The notes below the pieces were generated by a model that made no database searches, was not told the DNA's origin, and saw only the letters and a list, made by a program, of their open reading frames with translations. This document shows, in pieces, positions 23,618 to 31,440 of a stretch of DNA of 64,000 nt; position 1 is the first letter of the stretch; each line of letters opens with the position of its first letter. This DNA is from a virus: positions 1-64,000 of IMG/VR virus record IMGVR_UViG_3300030518_000005, one strand, 5' to 3'. A program made the translations under genes and the position numbers.

Positions 23618-23822
23618 AAATTTCTGGCACTACGGTCCTAACAATGACTTCTGGGCGGAGCATAACCCTCCGCAGGGAAGTACTTGGATGTATACGTTTG
23701 ATGACCATGAAATTATTAGAGAGACTCGAAACCTTCTATATCTGCTACACCTTTTAAAGGTTGTTGAGTGCGACTATGTATATGAAGGTCTGGATGGAAT
23801 AAGGATATGTGGCAACCGATAG
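23610..23822 (+). CDS. LLxxLxxLkV-motif small protein
   Basis: 70 residues from ATG at 23610, overlapping the ATPase stop. It begins MTRNFWHYGPNNDFWAEHNP and carries NLLYLLHLLKVVECDYVYEG, the clearest form of the shared motif. The next gene has the same motif, and the two overlap by 16 bases. Function unknown. Confidence 0.6.
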   Translation: MTRNFWHYGPNNDFWAEHNPPQGSTWMYTFDDHEIIRETRNLLYLLHLLKVVECDYVYEGLDGIRICGNR

Positions 23823-24010
23823 AAGGCTTTGACGGTAACCTTTATTATCGTTACTTCCATCATTTAGGCGACCTCGATCCGTCAGATAAAGTCTTAGAGG
23901 ATGTATTTAAGCGACATCTTCTTTTAGAGATGCTTGATTACCTTAAAGTCCTGACCTATGTTAAAGACTACGACGGTTGTTACGAGATCATTCTCAAGGC
24001 GAGACTATGA
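23807..24010 (+). CDS. LLxxLxxLkV-motif small protein
   Basis: 67 residues. HLLLEMLDYLKVLTYVKDYD is the shared motif, followed by a short CYEIILKARL end. It sits in a tight chain of overlapping genes after the AAA ATPase. Function unknown. Confidence 0.6.
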   Translation: MWQPIEGFDGNLYYRYFHHLGDLDPSDKVLEDVFKRHLLLEMLDYLKVLTYVKDYDGCYEIILKARL

Positions 24011-24228
24011 AGTGGTCAGACTACTACAAGATAGTTCAGATAGATATTCCACAAGAAGAGTGGAATGATGATATATTCAGTGATGACTATGCTTGGTGGA
24101 AGTTTGAGCTACATGATCCAGATGGAAGAGTAGTCGGCACATACAGAGACTATAAATACGCTAAGAAACAAGCAAAGTATAAATTCAAGACAATTATGGC
24201 AAAAGTTGAAAGACTTTTATTAGCCTAA
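24007..24228 (+). CDS. Hypothetical protein
   Basis: 73 residues from ATG at 24007 overlapping the previous stop. Aromatic-rich N-terminus (MKWSDYYKIVQIDIPQEEWN) and a C-terminal basic helix (YAKKQAKYKFKTIMAKVERL). Last gene before a 290-base region with RNA-like structure. Confidence 0.55.
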   Translation: MKWSDYYKIVQIDIPQEEWNDDIFSDDYAWWKFELHDPDGRVVGTYRDYKYAKKQAKYKFKTIMAKVERLLLA

Positions 24229-24233
24229 AATAC

Positions 24234-24380
24234 AGGGATGAAGCGCGTCCACCCGCTTCCTGTACTAAATTTACGGTGGAATGGCCTACACGAGTAGCAT
24301 GCTGTAGAGTAGGACCAAACCATATAGGCATGTCGGGAAACCACCGGTAAACTAGCTGGAGCAGTCTGAACGGCTGGGGA
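24234..24380 (+). ncRNA. Candidate structured RNA or leader
   Basis: No long gene occupies 24229-24519. Self-complementary blocks stand out: TACAG-GAAGCG/CGCTTC-CTGTA (24234-24267), TTTAC-GGTGG/CCACC-GGTAAA closing a multibranch, and inside it GGCCTAC/GTAGG-CC around a GCATGC palindrome. This fits a branched RNA of 140-150 bases directly before a mini-gene. It does not match tRNA, tmRNA, SRP RNA or a self-cleaving ribozyme core that I know. It could be a regulatory leader or a stand-alone RNA. Confidence 0.4.
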
Positions 24381-24383
24381 ATT

Positions 24384-24455
24384 ATGGCGTACTTGTTAAA
24401 AGATGAATGGGTTGACTGGTGCGGGGGCGATGACATCAAACCCGCTATTCCTTAA
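24384..24455 (+). CDS. Possible 23-residue peptide
   Basis: MAYLLKDEWVDWCGGDDIKP plus AIP, starting 4 bases after the structured region, with GGGGA upstream. Codon use is like real genes here, and GCGGG/CCCGC near the end could form a hairpin. Plausible but unproven. Confidence 0.35.
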   Translation: MAYLLKDEWVDWCGGDDIKPAIP

Positions 24456-24473
24456 CCCTCTAAAGATGATTCG

Positions 24474-24479
24474 TATAAT
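24474..24479 (+). promoter_or_regulatory. -10 box before gene 24520
   Basis: TATAAT about 40 bases before the ATG at 24520, leaving a normal leader with an AGGAG ribosome site. No strong -35. Confidence 0.35.
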
Positions 24480-24519
24480 GATATTTCAAATGTCCGCTAA
24501 ATTAAAACAGGAGTAATGA

Positions 24520-24768
24520 ATGGCTAATTTCTCGACTAAAAAGTACACTCGTCCGGTGCTTGCTAAAGAACTTCGCAAATTGGGTGCGAACAACTTCTCT
24601 AGCTTTAACACACTGGCAACTGCACTTAGCCCGCGCGTAGGATTGCGCAGTGCTAAAGTTGCTGCATTGAAGTCCGTGGTTGGTGTTAGCAATCTTCGTG
24701 ACGTATTCAAATACGCTGAAGGTTCGGATGCAAAAAGCATCCTCATCTCTCTGGTTCGTAACGCTTAA
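24520..24768 (+). CDS. Small basic protein
   Basis: 82 residues with AGGAG upstream. Strongly basic and helical (TKKYTRPVLAKELRKLGANN; RVGLRSAKVAALKSVVGV). It has its own promoter-like element and a likely terminator, so it may be highly expressed, perhaps as a DNA-binding protein. No family recognised. Confidence 0.65.
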   Translation: MANFSTKKYTRPVLAKELRKLGANNFSSFNTLATALSPRVGLRSAKVAALKSVVGVSNLRDVFKYAEGSDAKSILISLVRNA

Positions 24769-24775
24769 TCAATTT

Positions 24776-24829
24776 TTAGACAGAAGCTTAATAATGGCGG
24801 CAAAAGCTTTGGAGGACCGCACTGTCTAA
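24776..24829. terminator. Inverted repeat between convergent genes
   Basis: TTAGACAG (24776-24783) pairs with CTGTCTAA (24822-24829), with an inner AAGCTT/AAGCTTT repeat, between the stop at 24768 and the convergent stop at 24826. T-rich sequence lies on both sides, so it could end transcription in both directions. Confidence 0.4.
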
Positions 24830-25656
24830 TCTTTCTTTACATCTAGCTGAACGATGGGCGCCTGAGCATCCAAGACGGATTTCTCAGGCGTTTTGCTTTC
24901 ATCTACGAACAGATGTGGATCAGCTACTTCTTTCTTGATCTCGTTGAATTCTAGCTTAGGAATACGAGTGCGGCTCGTACGCTCATACAAGCTCTTCACT
25001 AAGTCCTTCATCTCTTTAACATCTACTTCTTTACGCATAGCTACTTGGCGAGCCTTACGTAAGTTACCACGTTTCTTAGGTTCTAAGATGCGATCGGCGA
25101 GACCTAATGACACTGCTTCGCCGGCCGTCAGGTACACGTCCCGTTGACAGATGTCTAACCAGAACTCCTTGGGCATACGAGAGTTGGCTTCATAGATACC
25201 ACAGAGTTGGTCCATGAGTCGCATGTTCTCAGCAGCGTCGATCTTAATGTCAGTGTGTTTTCCACCGCCACCAGAAGTAAGTTCATGAACCATTACAACG
25301 GTGTTAGCATGCAGATTACGCTCGTCACAGACAGACATTATAAAAGTGGCCGAGGACATGATAGGACCGCTTCCGAAGAAGCGAACCTGACAAGGGCATG
25401 CCAAGATCTCGTCGTGCAACCGGAGCATCGCGTACGTGTCTCCACCATACGAAGACATGTGTAGTTCAATAGGTTTATTAGGTGCATCCGAAGCCATTCT
25501 ATGCATGGCTCTAACAGCCATCTCTACCGAGGCTAAAGTAAAGTCGGTGGCTTCAGTGGACTCTGCTGTATCTAAGTTAACACCAAAGTAGATTCGGCGA
25601 TTTTTTACATCGACTCCGTATGCCAGATTATCTGTTAGCTCAGTGATTGCAGCCAT
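24826..25656 (-). CDS. ClpP-like protease
   Basis: 276 residues on the minus strand. ELHMSSYGGDTYAMLRLHDE, the nucleophile region SGPIMSSATFIMSV (Ser about residue 100) and VVMVHELTSGGGGKHTD (His about 122) are the ClpP pattern; YLTAGEAVSLGLADRIL closes the domain. A 75-residue C-terminal extension is unlike cellular ClpP. Phage ClpP-family enzymes often mature head proteins, but no capsid genes are near, so the target is open. Confidence 0.82.
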   Translation of the reverse strand: MAAITELTDNLAYGVDVKNRRIYFGVNLDTAESTEATDFTLASVEMAVRAMHRMASDAPNKPIELHMSSYGGDTYAMLRLHDEILACPCQVRFFGSGPIMSSATFIMSVCDERNLHANTVVMVHELTSGGGGKHTDIKIDAAENMRLMDQLCGIYEANSRMPKEFWLDICQRDVYLTAGEAVSLGLADRILEPKKRGNLRKARQVAMRKEVDVKEMKDLVKSLYERTSRTRIPKLEFNEIKKEVADPHLFVDESKTPEKSVLDAQAPIVQLDVKKD

Positions 25657-25719
25657 AAATAACTAGTTCCTCTGATAAGATAGACTTAGGTATTTACATT
25701 ATACCTGACAAGGGATTGC

Positions 25720-26187
25720 ATGACAAAAGAGGAATTGGTCCATATCACACTGAAGTCACTCTGCGAGTCACTCAAGACTACTCCAGAGAACTTTCGTCTT
25801 GAGGATCCTAGCACTGGCAGTAACGGATTTCCCGGACCAACTGTGATCTGGCAATTCAAGGTCGAAGTCGAAGCGAATAAGTTCATATCTGATCCGCTTA
25901 ATTCAACTAAGACTATCATAGTGAGCTATAACTCTATTGCGCGACAGCTAACCTGTCAGATTTATAATAAAGAAATCAACACTATGAGCTACTCCGGCCA
26001 CGCTGATACGTCTGCCGTCGTACAATATCACCAGCATCTTCCCCTGTCTTTCAATAGATCCTATCGCATGTTCATGCGCTTGCGAAGAGATTTAATCGCT
26101 CGCAAGAACGAAAAAGAATACCTCGACTACATGAAGAAGCTAAACGCTATCTTCCCCACGACTGGTACCGACGAACTGTTCAAATAG
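25720..26187 (+). CDS. Hypothetical protein
   Basis: 155 residues, GGG-rich leader before the ATG. A central beta-rich part (VIWQFKVEVEANKF; TIIVSYNSIARQLTCQIYNK) and a C-terminal helical part (EYLDYMKKLNAIFPTTGTDE). The layout of a beta sheet followed by a helix-Phe-Pro-helix end is similar to 45874-46248. No family recognised. Confidence 0.6.
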   Translation: MTKEELVHITLKSLCESLKTTPENFRLEDPSTGSNGFPGPTVIWQFKVEVEANKFISDPLNSTKTIIVSYNSIARQLTCQIYNKEINTMSYSGHADTSAVVQYHQHLPLSFNRSYRMFMRLRRDLIARKNEKEYLDYMKKLNAIFPTTGTDELFK

Positions 26188-26205
26188 AGCTACAGTTTTG
26201 GTACG

Positions 26206-26211
26206 TATAAT
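26206..26211 (+). promoter_or_regulatory. -10 box before gene 26247
   Basis: TATAAT 35 bases before the ATG at 26247, with a GGAGG ribosome site between. Confidence 0.35.
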
Positions 26212-26246
26212 CCGATATTAGATGGTCCTGTAAACGGAGGATTTAG

Positions 26247-26627
26247 ATGTCGGATAACACCAAAGTGAAATCTCGTAAGAAGGTAGAAACCGTAGCAGAA
26301 TATCTTGCTCGCGGCGGATCTATCCAGTTTGTTCCGGCGTCCTCTAAAGAGAAGCAACCAGATGTTACACGTAAGACAACCAATGGTGGTCCTGCTGTAT
26401 TTCTGACTCTTGAGGAAGCAGATCTGTTCTTCGGTGAAACGAAGAAGCTGAAAACGAAGAAAGCCAAGTCGTCGTTCAGCATTGATCTCAATGCGCTTCC
26501 TCCTGCTTTACGGGAGAAGATACTGGCGAAAATTAGAGAGGAAACTGATGGCGAAGATTACGAAGAAGAACTTGAAGAAACCGAAGACGAATCCACCAGC
26601 GGCGGAGGTTCCACCCGCAAAGGTTGA
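26247..26627 (+). CDS. Protein with ALPPALR motif and acidic tail
   Basis: 126 residues. A basic N-terminus, a middle FLTLEEADLFFGETKKLKTK, then FSIDLNALPPALREKILAKI (about 77-97), closely like the C-terminal end of the protein at 276-761, and finally an acidic Glu/Asp tail. The shared peptide suggests a common binding partner. It overlaps the next gene by 80 bases. Confidence 0.6.
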   Translation: MSDNTKVKSRKKVETVAEYLARGGSIQFVPASSKEKQPDVTRKTTNGGPAVFLTLEEADLFFGETKKLKTKKAKSSFSIDLNALPPALREKILAKIREETDGEDYEEELEETEDESTSGGGSTRKG

Positions 26628-26889
26628 GGAAGTCCTTCCCAAGCCGCGGCAACAACTTGATCCTGGCATGGTGAGTATCGCTATTAGCGAGTCTGACCTG
26701 CTTACGTTTGCTAACCTTATGTCGATCGTGACTAAGACATTTGAGAGTCTTGCTATGGAAGCTGCAACTAAAGATGATGCACCGACATTCAAGATCTTGC
26801 AAGCACGCTGGCAACTTAGTAATGCTTTTGCGACTAAGCTAGCGGATTGTGTAAAAATGCCTGAACCGCTGTCGAGAGACGTGCACTAA
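26548..26889 (+). CDS. Hypothetical protein with Lys/Pro-rich N-terminus
   Basis: 113 residues from ATG at 26548, with GAGGA 6 bases upstream. The first 45 residues are Lys/Pro-rich (KKNLKKPKTNPPAAEVPPAK). The rest is helical (DLLTFANLMSIVTKTFESLA; ILQARWQLSNAFATKLADC). It ends 48 bases before the MoxR ATPase gene. Confidence 0.6.
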   Translation: MAKITKKNLKKPKTNPPAAEVPPAKVEEVLPKPRQQLDPGMVSIAISESDLLTFANLMSIVTKTFESLAMEAATKDDAPTFKILQARWQLSNAFATKLADCVKMPEPLSRDVH

Positions 26890-26937
26890 TTCTGAAATTA
26901 TATTAAAATAACGAAACATCTCTTTGGAGGAGATTAG

Positions 26938-28077
26938 ATGAAACCTAGTAACATTTTCGCAGTATTGGATCTGGCATATAAGTCACGCCTTATGGGCAAA
27001 ACAATCAACCCTATCTTCACCGGCGAAGCTGGTCTCGGTAAATCTGAGATCACCCAAGCATGGGTGAAAAAAGAGCAGAAGCGTAATCCGAACTTCGGAT
27101 TCATCGATCTTCGTATCGCATACATGGAGGCACCGGATTTGATCGGGTTCCCTTCAGAAGGCGTTGACGTGAACGGTCTTGCTCGTACGAAGCATTTGCT
27201 CCCTGAATTCTGGCCAACTGAAGGTGAAGGCTTGATCCTTCTTGAAGAACCGAATCGTGGAACAACTGGCGTCATGAATTGTTTAATGCAGCTGTTGACC
27301 GATTTCAAAGTCCACAACTACACAGTTCCCGCAGGTTGGATGATTGCTTCATGTATCAACCCTGACTCGTCTGAGTACGATGTCAACACAATGGATGCTG
27401 CTCTTAAAGATCGTTTCGTTGAGTTCGAAGTTGAATTCGACCACGTTGCGTTCATCGATTTCATGGACGCTGCCAACTGGCATGATTCTGTCCAAATGTT
27501 CGTGTCTTCTGGTATCTGGACTTACAAGTCCACGAAAGAGATCGGTAAAGACGGCAAGTACATCTCTTCACGTACTTGGTCGAAAGTTAACGCTGCTGAG
27601 CTTGCTGGTGTCAATCAGAACCGCGCTCTTCACCGTTTGACTGTCTGCTCGATCCTCGGTAAAGACATCGGTAACGAATACCACAAGTTCTGCTACGACT
27701 CGGCTCCGGTTACTGCTCAGGATTTGTTGAAAGATCGTTCTGCAGCAATGAAGCGTCTCGTCTCTATGTCGGATCCACAGACATACCAAGGCGATATGAT
27801 CGCTGCAACTGTTGAGTCCATCGAGAAATACTACGGTGGTTTGAAGAAAGATTGTAAGGCTGACCAGATCGACGAGGATATAATGGCAGAAGTTGCCAAG
27901 ATCATCCCTGCCGATCACGCTGTAAACCTCATCAAACAATGTGGTTACAAGCAGTCGAAAGGTCAGATCACGAACTTCTTCAAAGAGTTCACTGGCCGCC
28001 ATCCTGAACTGGTTAAAGTCCTTAAAGACAATATCAAAATCAGTCGTGCTACTGGCGTCGATAAAAAGACTAAGTAA
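26938..28077 (+). CDS. MoxR-family AAA+ ATPase
   Basis: 379 residues with GGAGGAG before the ATG. Walker A GEAGLGKSE (about residues 30-38), Walker B GLILLEEPNRG (about 99-109), sensor 1 IASCINPDSSEYDVNTMD and ALKDRFVEFEVE follow MoxR order. MoxR ATPases act as cha­perones with a partner that has a VWA domain. The next gene is exactly such a protein, so the two are very likely a functional pair. A strong terminator separates them. Confidence 0.87.
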   Translation: MKPSNIFAVLDLAYKSRLMGKTINPIFTGEAGLGKSEITQAWVKKEQKRNPNFGFIDLRIAYMEAPDLIGFPSEGVDVNGLARTKHLLPEFWPTEGEGLILLEEPNRGTTGVMNCLMQLLTDFKVHNYTVPAGWMIASCINPDSSEYDVNTMDAALKDRFVEFEVEFDHVAFIDFMDAANWHDSVQMFVSSGIWTYKSTKEIGKDGKYISSRTWSKVNAAELAGVNQNRALHRLTVCSILGKDIGNEYHKFCYDSAPVTAQDLLKDRSAAMKRLVSMSDPQTYQGDMIAATVESIEKYYGGLKKDCKADQIDEDIMAEVAKIIPADHAVNLIKQCGYKQSKGQITNFFKEFTGRHPELVKVLKDNIKISRATGVDKKTK

Positions 28078-28087
28078 TAGCGACTAT

Positions 28088-28138
28088 ACCAACCTGGGTG
28101 TGACTCCTCCCTAGCACCCAGGTTGGTTCCTTTTCTTT
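28088..28138 (+). terminator. Rho-independent terminator after the MoxR gene
   Basis: ACCAACCTGGGTG (28088-28100) pairs perfectly with CACCCAGGTTGGT (28115-28127), followed by TCCTTTTCTTT. A 13-base stem, the strongest terminator in the window. Confidence 0.88.
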
Positions 28139-28160
28139 AACCGGGGGCGACTCGTGCTGA

Positions 28161-28166
28161 TACAAT
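28161..28166 (+). promoter_or_regulatory. -10 box before gene 28193
   Basis: TACAAT 26 bases before the ATG at 28193 and just after the terminator, with a GAGGGAG ribosome site between. Confidence 0.35.
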
Positions 28167-28192
28167 AGTAGTGTAACGAGGGAGACAATTAT

Positions 28193-29584
28193 ATGTCATC
28201 AAGAATTAGAGATCCTAAAGAGATTAAAAAGCAGATGGACAAAGAGTTCGTGCCAGTTGAGGAGAAATCCCAATGCTTGGCCACTACCATCTATGAGACT
28301 TCAAAAACGCACCCGTTCTTAGGATCGGTTCTGCAGTGCTTGACAATCTCCTATTCCCACCAACTTCCTACAGCCGGTATCATGTTCAATACAGATGCTA
28401 AGCGCTGGGATATGTTGGTAAATCCGTACTTCTTCTGTAAGAAATTGAACGCAGCTCAGCGTAAAGCCGTGTTTATTCATGAACTTTCTCACATCACACA
28501 TAAGCATCCATTGCGCGTTCCGTTCATGAAGATCAGCGCTCGTAAGCGCATGCTCATGAACATCGCAGCTGATATGGCGATCAATCAATTCATTAAGGAT
28601 CTTCCTGCTGGTTGCCCACAGTGTACTAAAGACGGTCAGCCTTGCCCCAATGAGCTTTGCCCAGGCCAGTGTATCGATGTAGCTCATTACCATGACGTAG
28701 ATGAAAAGACTGGCACCAAGACTCCTTGGCAGACTGTTCAGACCATGGAACATTACTACGAGAAATTGATCAAGCGCTTTGAAGATCCAGAAGATGGCGA
28801 TGGCGATGGCGAAGGTCAGGGCAATGCTGGTGGCGGAGCTGAGACTGGTGACCTTCCACAGACGATCGACGAACACATGTGGGATGGCGCTGGCGACGAA
28901 AAAGAGATGCTCGATGCTACTGAAGAGCTCGTAAAACGTGCAATGGTTAAAGCTCGTCTGTCATACGACGATCTCCCTGGTCACGTCAAAGATCTTCTTG
29001 AGGACATCAAGACTCGCCGTGCTGAGTTGAACTACAAAGCGTTGATCTTGATGGCGATGAAGAAACACGCCAACGGTCACAACCGCAAAGGCACGTGGAT
29101 GCGCAAGAACAAGCGTCTGGGCTTCAAAGCTCCAGGCACTAAAGTAGGCGATCTGCCTAAGCTTGAGCTTCACCTCGATACGTCTGGTTCTATCAGCACT
29201 GAGGAGTTGAATGAATTCCTTGAGATCGTGGATCAGTTCTTGAAGGTTGGCGCACGAAAGTGTAACCTCTCGTTCTTCCACACTGATCTCTACGGACGTC
29301 AGCAGTACAAGATGGGCACGAAGATTGACAAATCTATGATTCAGTCTGGTGGTACAGATCTCACTAAGTCGCTTGAGGATGTATTTAAGCGCAAAGGTGA
29401 TCTTAATATTTTTATTACCGATGGATGTTACAGTAAGGTTGACTGGGAGTCATGGCTTAGACCAGGTCAAAATCCTCCTCAAATACTATGGATTATCTCT
29501 AAGGGCGGAACAGAAGACCACCCAATGAAAAATTTGGGTGACACAGTAAAATGTCCTGATGGTAGTACAAGCCATAGAAAATAA
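28193..29584 (+). CDS. VWA-domain protein with metallopeptidase-like N-domain
   Basis: 463 residues. The N-terminal part has AVFIHELSHITHKH (about residues 95-108), an HExxH-type site as in DUF2201 proteins; a Cys cluster (GCPQCTKDGQPC, CPGQC) follows. A Gly/Asp linker at about 200-222 leads to a C-terminal VWA domain with the MIDAS motif LHLDTSGSIS (about 328). Partner of the MoxR ATPase upstream; such pairs remodel or load metal into target proteins. A homing endonuclease gene follows directly. Confidence 0.85.
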   Translation: MSSRIRDPKEIKKQMDKEFVPVEEKSQCLATTIYETSKTHPFLGSVLQCLTISYSHQLPTAGIMFNTDAKRWDMLVNPYFFCKKLNAAQRKAVFIHELSHITHKHPLRVPFMKISARKRMLMNIAADMAINQFIKDLPAGCPQCTKDGQPCPNELCPGQCIDVAHYHDVDEKTGTKTPWQTVQTMEHYYEKLIKRFEDPEDGDGDGEGQGNAGGGAETGDLPQTIDEHMWDGAGDEKEMLDATEELVKRAMVKARLSYDDLPGHVKDLLEDIKTRRAELNYKALILMAMKKHANGHNRKGTWMRKNKRLGFKAPGTKVGDLPKLELHLDTSGSISTEELNEFLEIVDQFLKVGARKCNLSFFHTDLYGRQQYKMGTKIDKSMIQSGGTDLTKSLEDVFKRKGDLNIFITDGCYSKVDWESWLRPGQNPPQILWIISKGGTEDHPMKNLGDTVKCPDGSTSHRK

Positions 29585-29610
29585 ACTGTTAATTTAATCG
29601 CCATATCTAG

Positions 29611-29616
29611 TATAAT
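29611..29616 (+). promoter_or_regulatory. -10 box of a leaderless endonuclease gene
   Basis: TATAAT with 6 bases (AGTTAT) to the ATG at 29623 and no ribosome site. Confidence 0.5.
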
Positions 29617-29622
29617 AGTTAT

Positions 29623-30384
29623 ATGAAAAATGGAGCTAAAGATCATACAGGTAAAAGATTTGGGCGTTTACTTACAATTAAGCGTCTTACAGGAAAAGAA
29701 AGTGGTTTGGACAAAACTGCTTATGAATGTAAATGCGATTGTGGTAATTCTCTTATTGTAAGAAGTTATGGACTAGTAACCGGTAATACCAAATCTTGTG
29801 GTTGTCTAAACTTAGAGAAGATACGTATAACACGCAATAAAAATCTCACTGGTCAAAAGCTTAATAGGCTTTTAGCATTAGAACGAATTCAACTCCCTAA
29901 AAGGGGAGTTGTTTATAGATGTTTGTGTGACTGTGGCAAAGAAACCACAATCAGAGCAGGTTCACTTACTTCAGGTAATGCTAAATCCTGTGGTTGTCTC
30001 AACTTAGAAAAAATCATAGCTCGTAACCATGACCCAGAACTTATCTTAAAAAGGGTCACTAACTGTTCTAATATCTATGAAGTTGAACATTGGAAGACAC
30101 TAGATATTCTTAAATGTAAAGGAAAATGGGAGCGCAATGTAGTTAACTACTTAAATACTAATAAGGTAGATTTTGACTGGCAAGTTCCTTTTAATCTTTC
30201 TGATGGTCGAACTTATATAATTGACTTCTATGATAGAAGTAGAGACCACTACGTTGAGATAAAAGGTTGGTGGCAAGATGACGCCAAAGTTAAGTATGAA
30301 TTACTTAAGCAAGACTATCCTTCTATCAATGTAGAAGTTTGGAGTTTAGAAGAACTAAAGGGTCGCAATATACCGATTCGATAA
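29623..30384 (+). CDS. Homing endonuclease with PD-(D/E)XK-type nuclease domain
   Basis: 253 residues. Two tandem zinc DNA-binding modules: FGRLLTIKRL, CKCDCGN, SCGCLNLEK, then LNRLLALERI, CLCDCGK, SCGCLNLEK. The C-terminal nuclease domain has WERNVVNYL, TYIIDFYDR and HYVEIKGWWQ, the E...D...ExK layout of very-short-patch-repair-like homing enzymes. It lies between the VWA gene and a pair of paralogues and is AT-rich, as expected for a mobile gene. Confidence 0.85.
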   Translation: MKNGAKDHTGKRFGRLLTIKRLTGKESGLDKTAYECKCDCGNSLIVRSYGLVTGNTKSCGCLNLEKIRITRNKNLTGQKLNRLLALERIQLPKRGVVYRCLCDCGKETTIRAGSLTSGNAKSCGCLNLEKIIARNHDPELILKRVTNCSNIYEVEHWKTLDILKCKGKWERNVVNYLNTNKVDFDWQVPFNLSDGRTYIIDFYDRSRDHYVEIKGWWQDDAKVKYELLKQDYPSINVEVWSLEELKGRNIPIR

Positions 30385-30406
30385 TTTTCTAATCTTGGGA
30401 GTGAAT

Positions 30407-30865
30407 ATGCTGAAAATACAGGAATTCAAAGTTAATAAGAGTCTAGCATATCTTATTCAACAGGTTACAAAAGATTCAACTCAAGAGATTCTTGGGTACT
30501 TCTACGGCATATCATCTTTTGTTATCGATGATGTCTACAAGAAATCTAAAGCTAACTACGTCAACAAAGATATAGTTCTGTTCTATAAAGATACTGCAAT
30601 CTCATTTAGGTTGAGAATCTACTGTGGTGGTATTCCGGCTGGTGCCTCACACGAGAGAAAGCGGCAGACAATAGCTGTTAGCTTCCCTAACTCTGAAGAG
30701 AACCAAAACATCACAGACCTTATGACTAAGGTAGTAGAGAGTGGTCTTGGGTTAATTGAAGAAGAAATGCCTCTCTTTCAAAAACCAGAATTAAAAACCC
30801 CGGCATGTTTACGTAAGATAAGGATCGCACAAAATGAGCAGCGAGACAAAAAGTCCAGCACTTAA
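30407..30865 (+). CDS. Hypothetical protein, paralogue of 31355-31837
   Basis: 152 residues from ATG at 30407 with GGGAG upstream. AYLIQQVTKDSTQEILGYFY near the N-terminus is almost repeated in the protein at 31355-31837 (MYLIQQVTKQPTDEIIGFFY). Both continue with beta strands and a C-terminal helical region. A local gene duplication, with two genes between. Function unknown. Confidence 0.65.
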   Translation: MLKIQEFKVNKSLAYLIQQVTKDSTQEILGYFYGISSFVIDDVYKKSKANYVNKDIVLFYKDTAISFRLRIYCGGIPAGASHERKRQTIAVSFPNSEENQNITDLMTKVVESGLGLIEEEMPLFQKPELKTPACLRKIRIAQNEQRDKKSST

Positions 30866-31118
30866 TCTATATGGAATCCTTGACAACGAGCTGGAGCGCA
30901 TGCACGCGCTGATGCATGTCTATATGCAGAAGCCTAAAGAAGATCACTATGCTCGTAGCTCTACTATGTCTCCATACAAGCCTACTGGAGAGATGAGTAC
31001 TATATTCGCCCGCATCGTTGAGATGCAAGATGTCCTGATCGCTGCACTGAAAGCTCATGATACACTGATTCAAGAGAAGGTCGCTGAACTAGCTCTAACT
31101 GGTACAAAAGAGAACTAA
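30834..31118 (+). CDS. Helical hypothetical protein
   Basis: 94 residues overlapping the previous gene by 32 bases. Two helices (NELERMHALMHVYMQK; FARIVEMQDVLIAALKAHD) around a loop. No family recognised. Confidence 0.6.
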   Translation: MSSETKSPALNLYGILDNELERMHALMHVYMQKPKEDHYARSSTMSPYKPTGEMSTIFARIVEMQDVLIAALKAHDTLIQEKVAELALTGTKEN

Positions 31119-31119
31119 G

Positions 31120-31440
31120 ATGGCTATCGGTGACCGAGATTTACGCAAACTTGTAGAAGGTCTTAGAGATGCTGCCGATGAGTTTACCTCAGAGATAGAA
31201 AATCTAGAAGACCAAGTCACTAAGCTTGAAGCTGAAAACAAAGAGCTTACTGACGAATGCGATGGACTCATTGACCAAGTTAAGGTCTATGAAGATCGCA
31301 TTAAAGAACTAGAAGAAGCTTTAGCCGAAGCCTATTTGACAAGCGAGCGCGTAGATGAATTTCAACGAGAAACAACTGTCATTCCGACCGGACACCGGCC
31401 TGATGTACTTGATACAACAGGTAACAAAGCAGCCGACTGA
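31120..31440 (+). CDS. Coiled-coil protein
   Basis: 106 residues, of which about residues 10-75 form an acidic coiled coil (IENLEDQVTKLEAENKELTD). Its last 86 bases overlap the next gene in another frame. Function unknown. Confidence 0.6.
   Translation: MAIGDRDLRKLVEGLRDAADEFTSEIENLEDQVTKLEAENKELTDECDGLIDQVKVYEDRIKELEEALAEAYLTSERVDEFQRETTVIPTGHRPDVLDTTGNKAAD

Noticed and set aside
24234-24480. tmRNA, tRNA or hammerhead ribozyme in the structured region
   Set aside because: No tRNA-like ends, tag frame or ribozyme core (CUGAUGA/GAAA in correct order) could be found.
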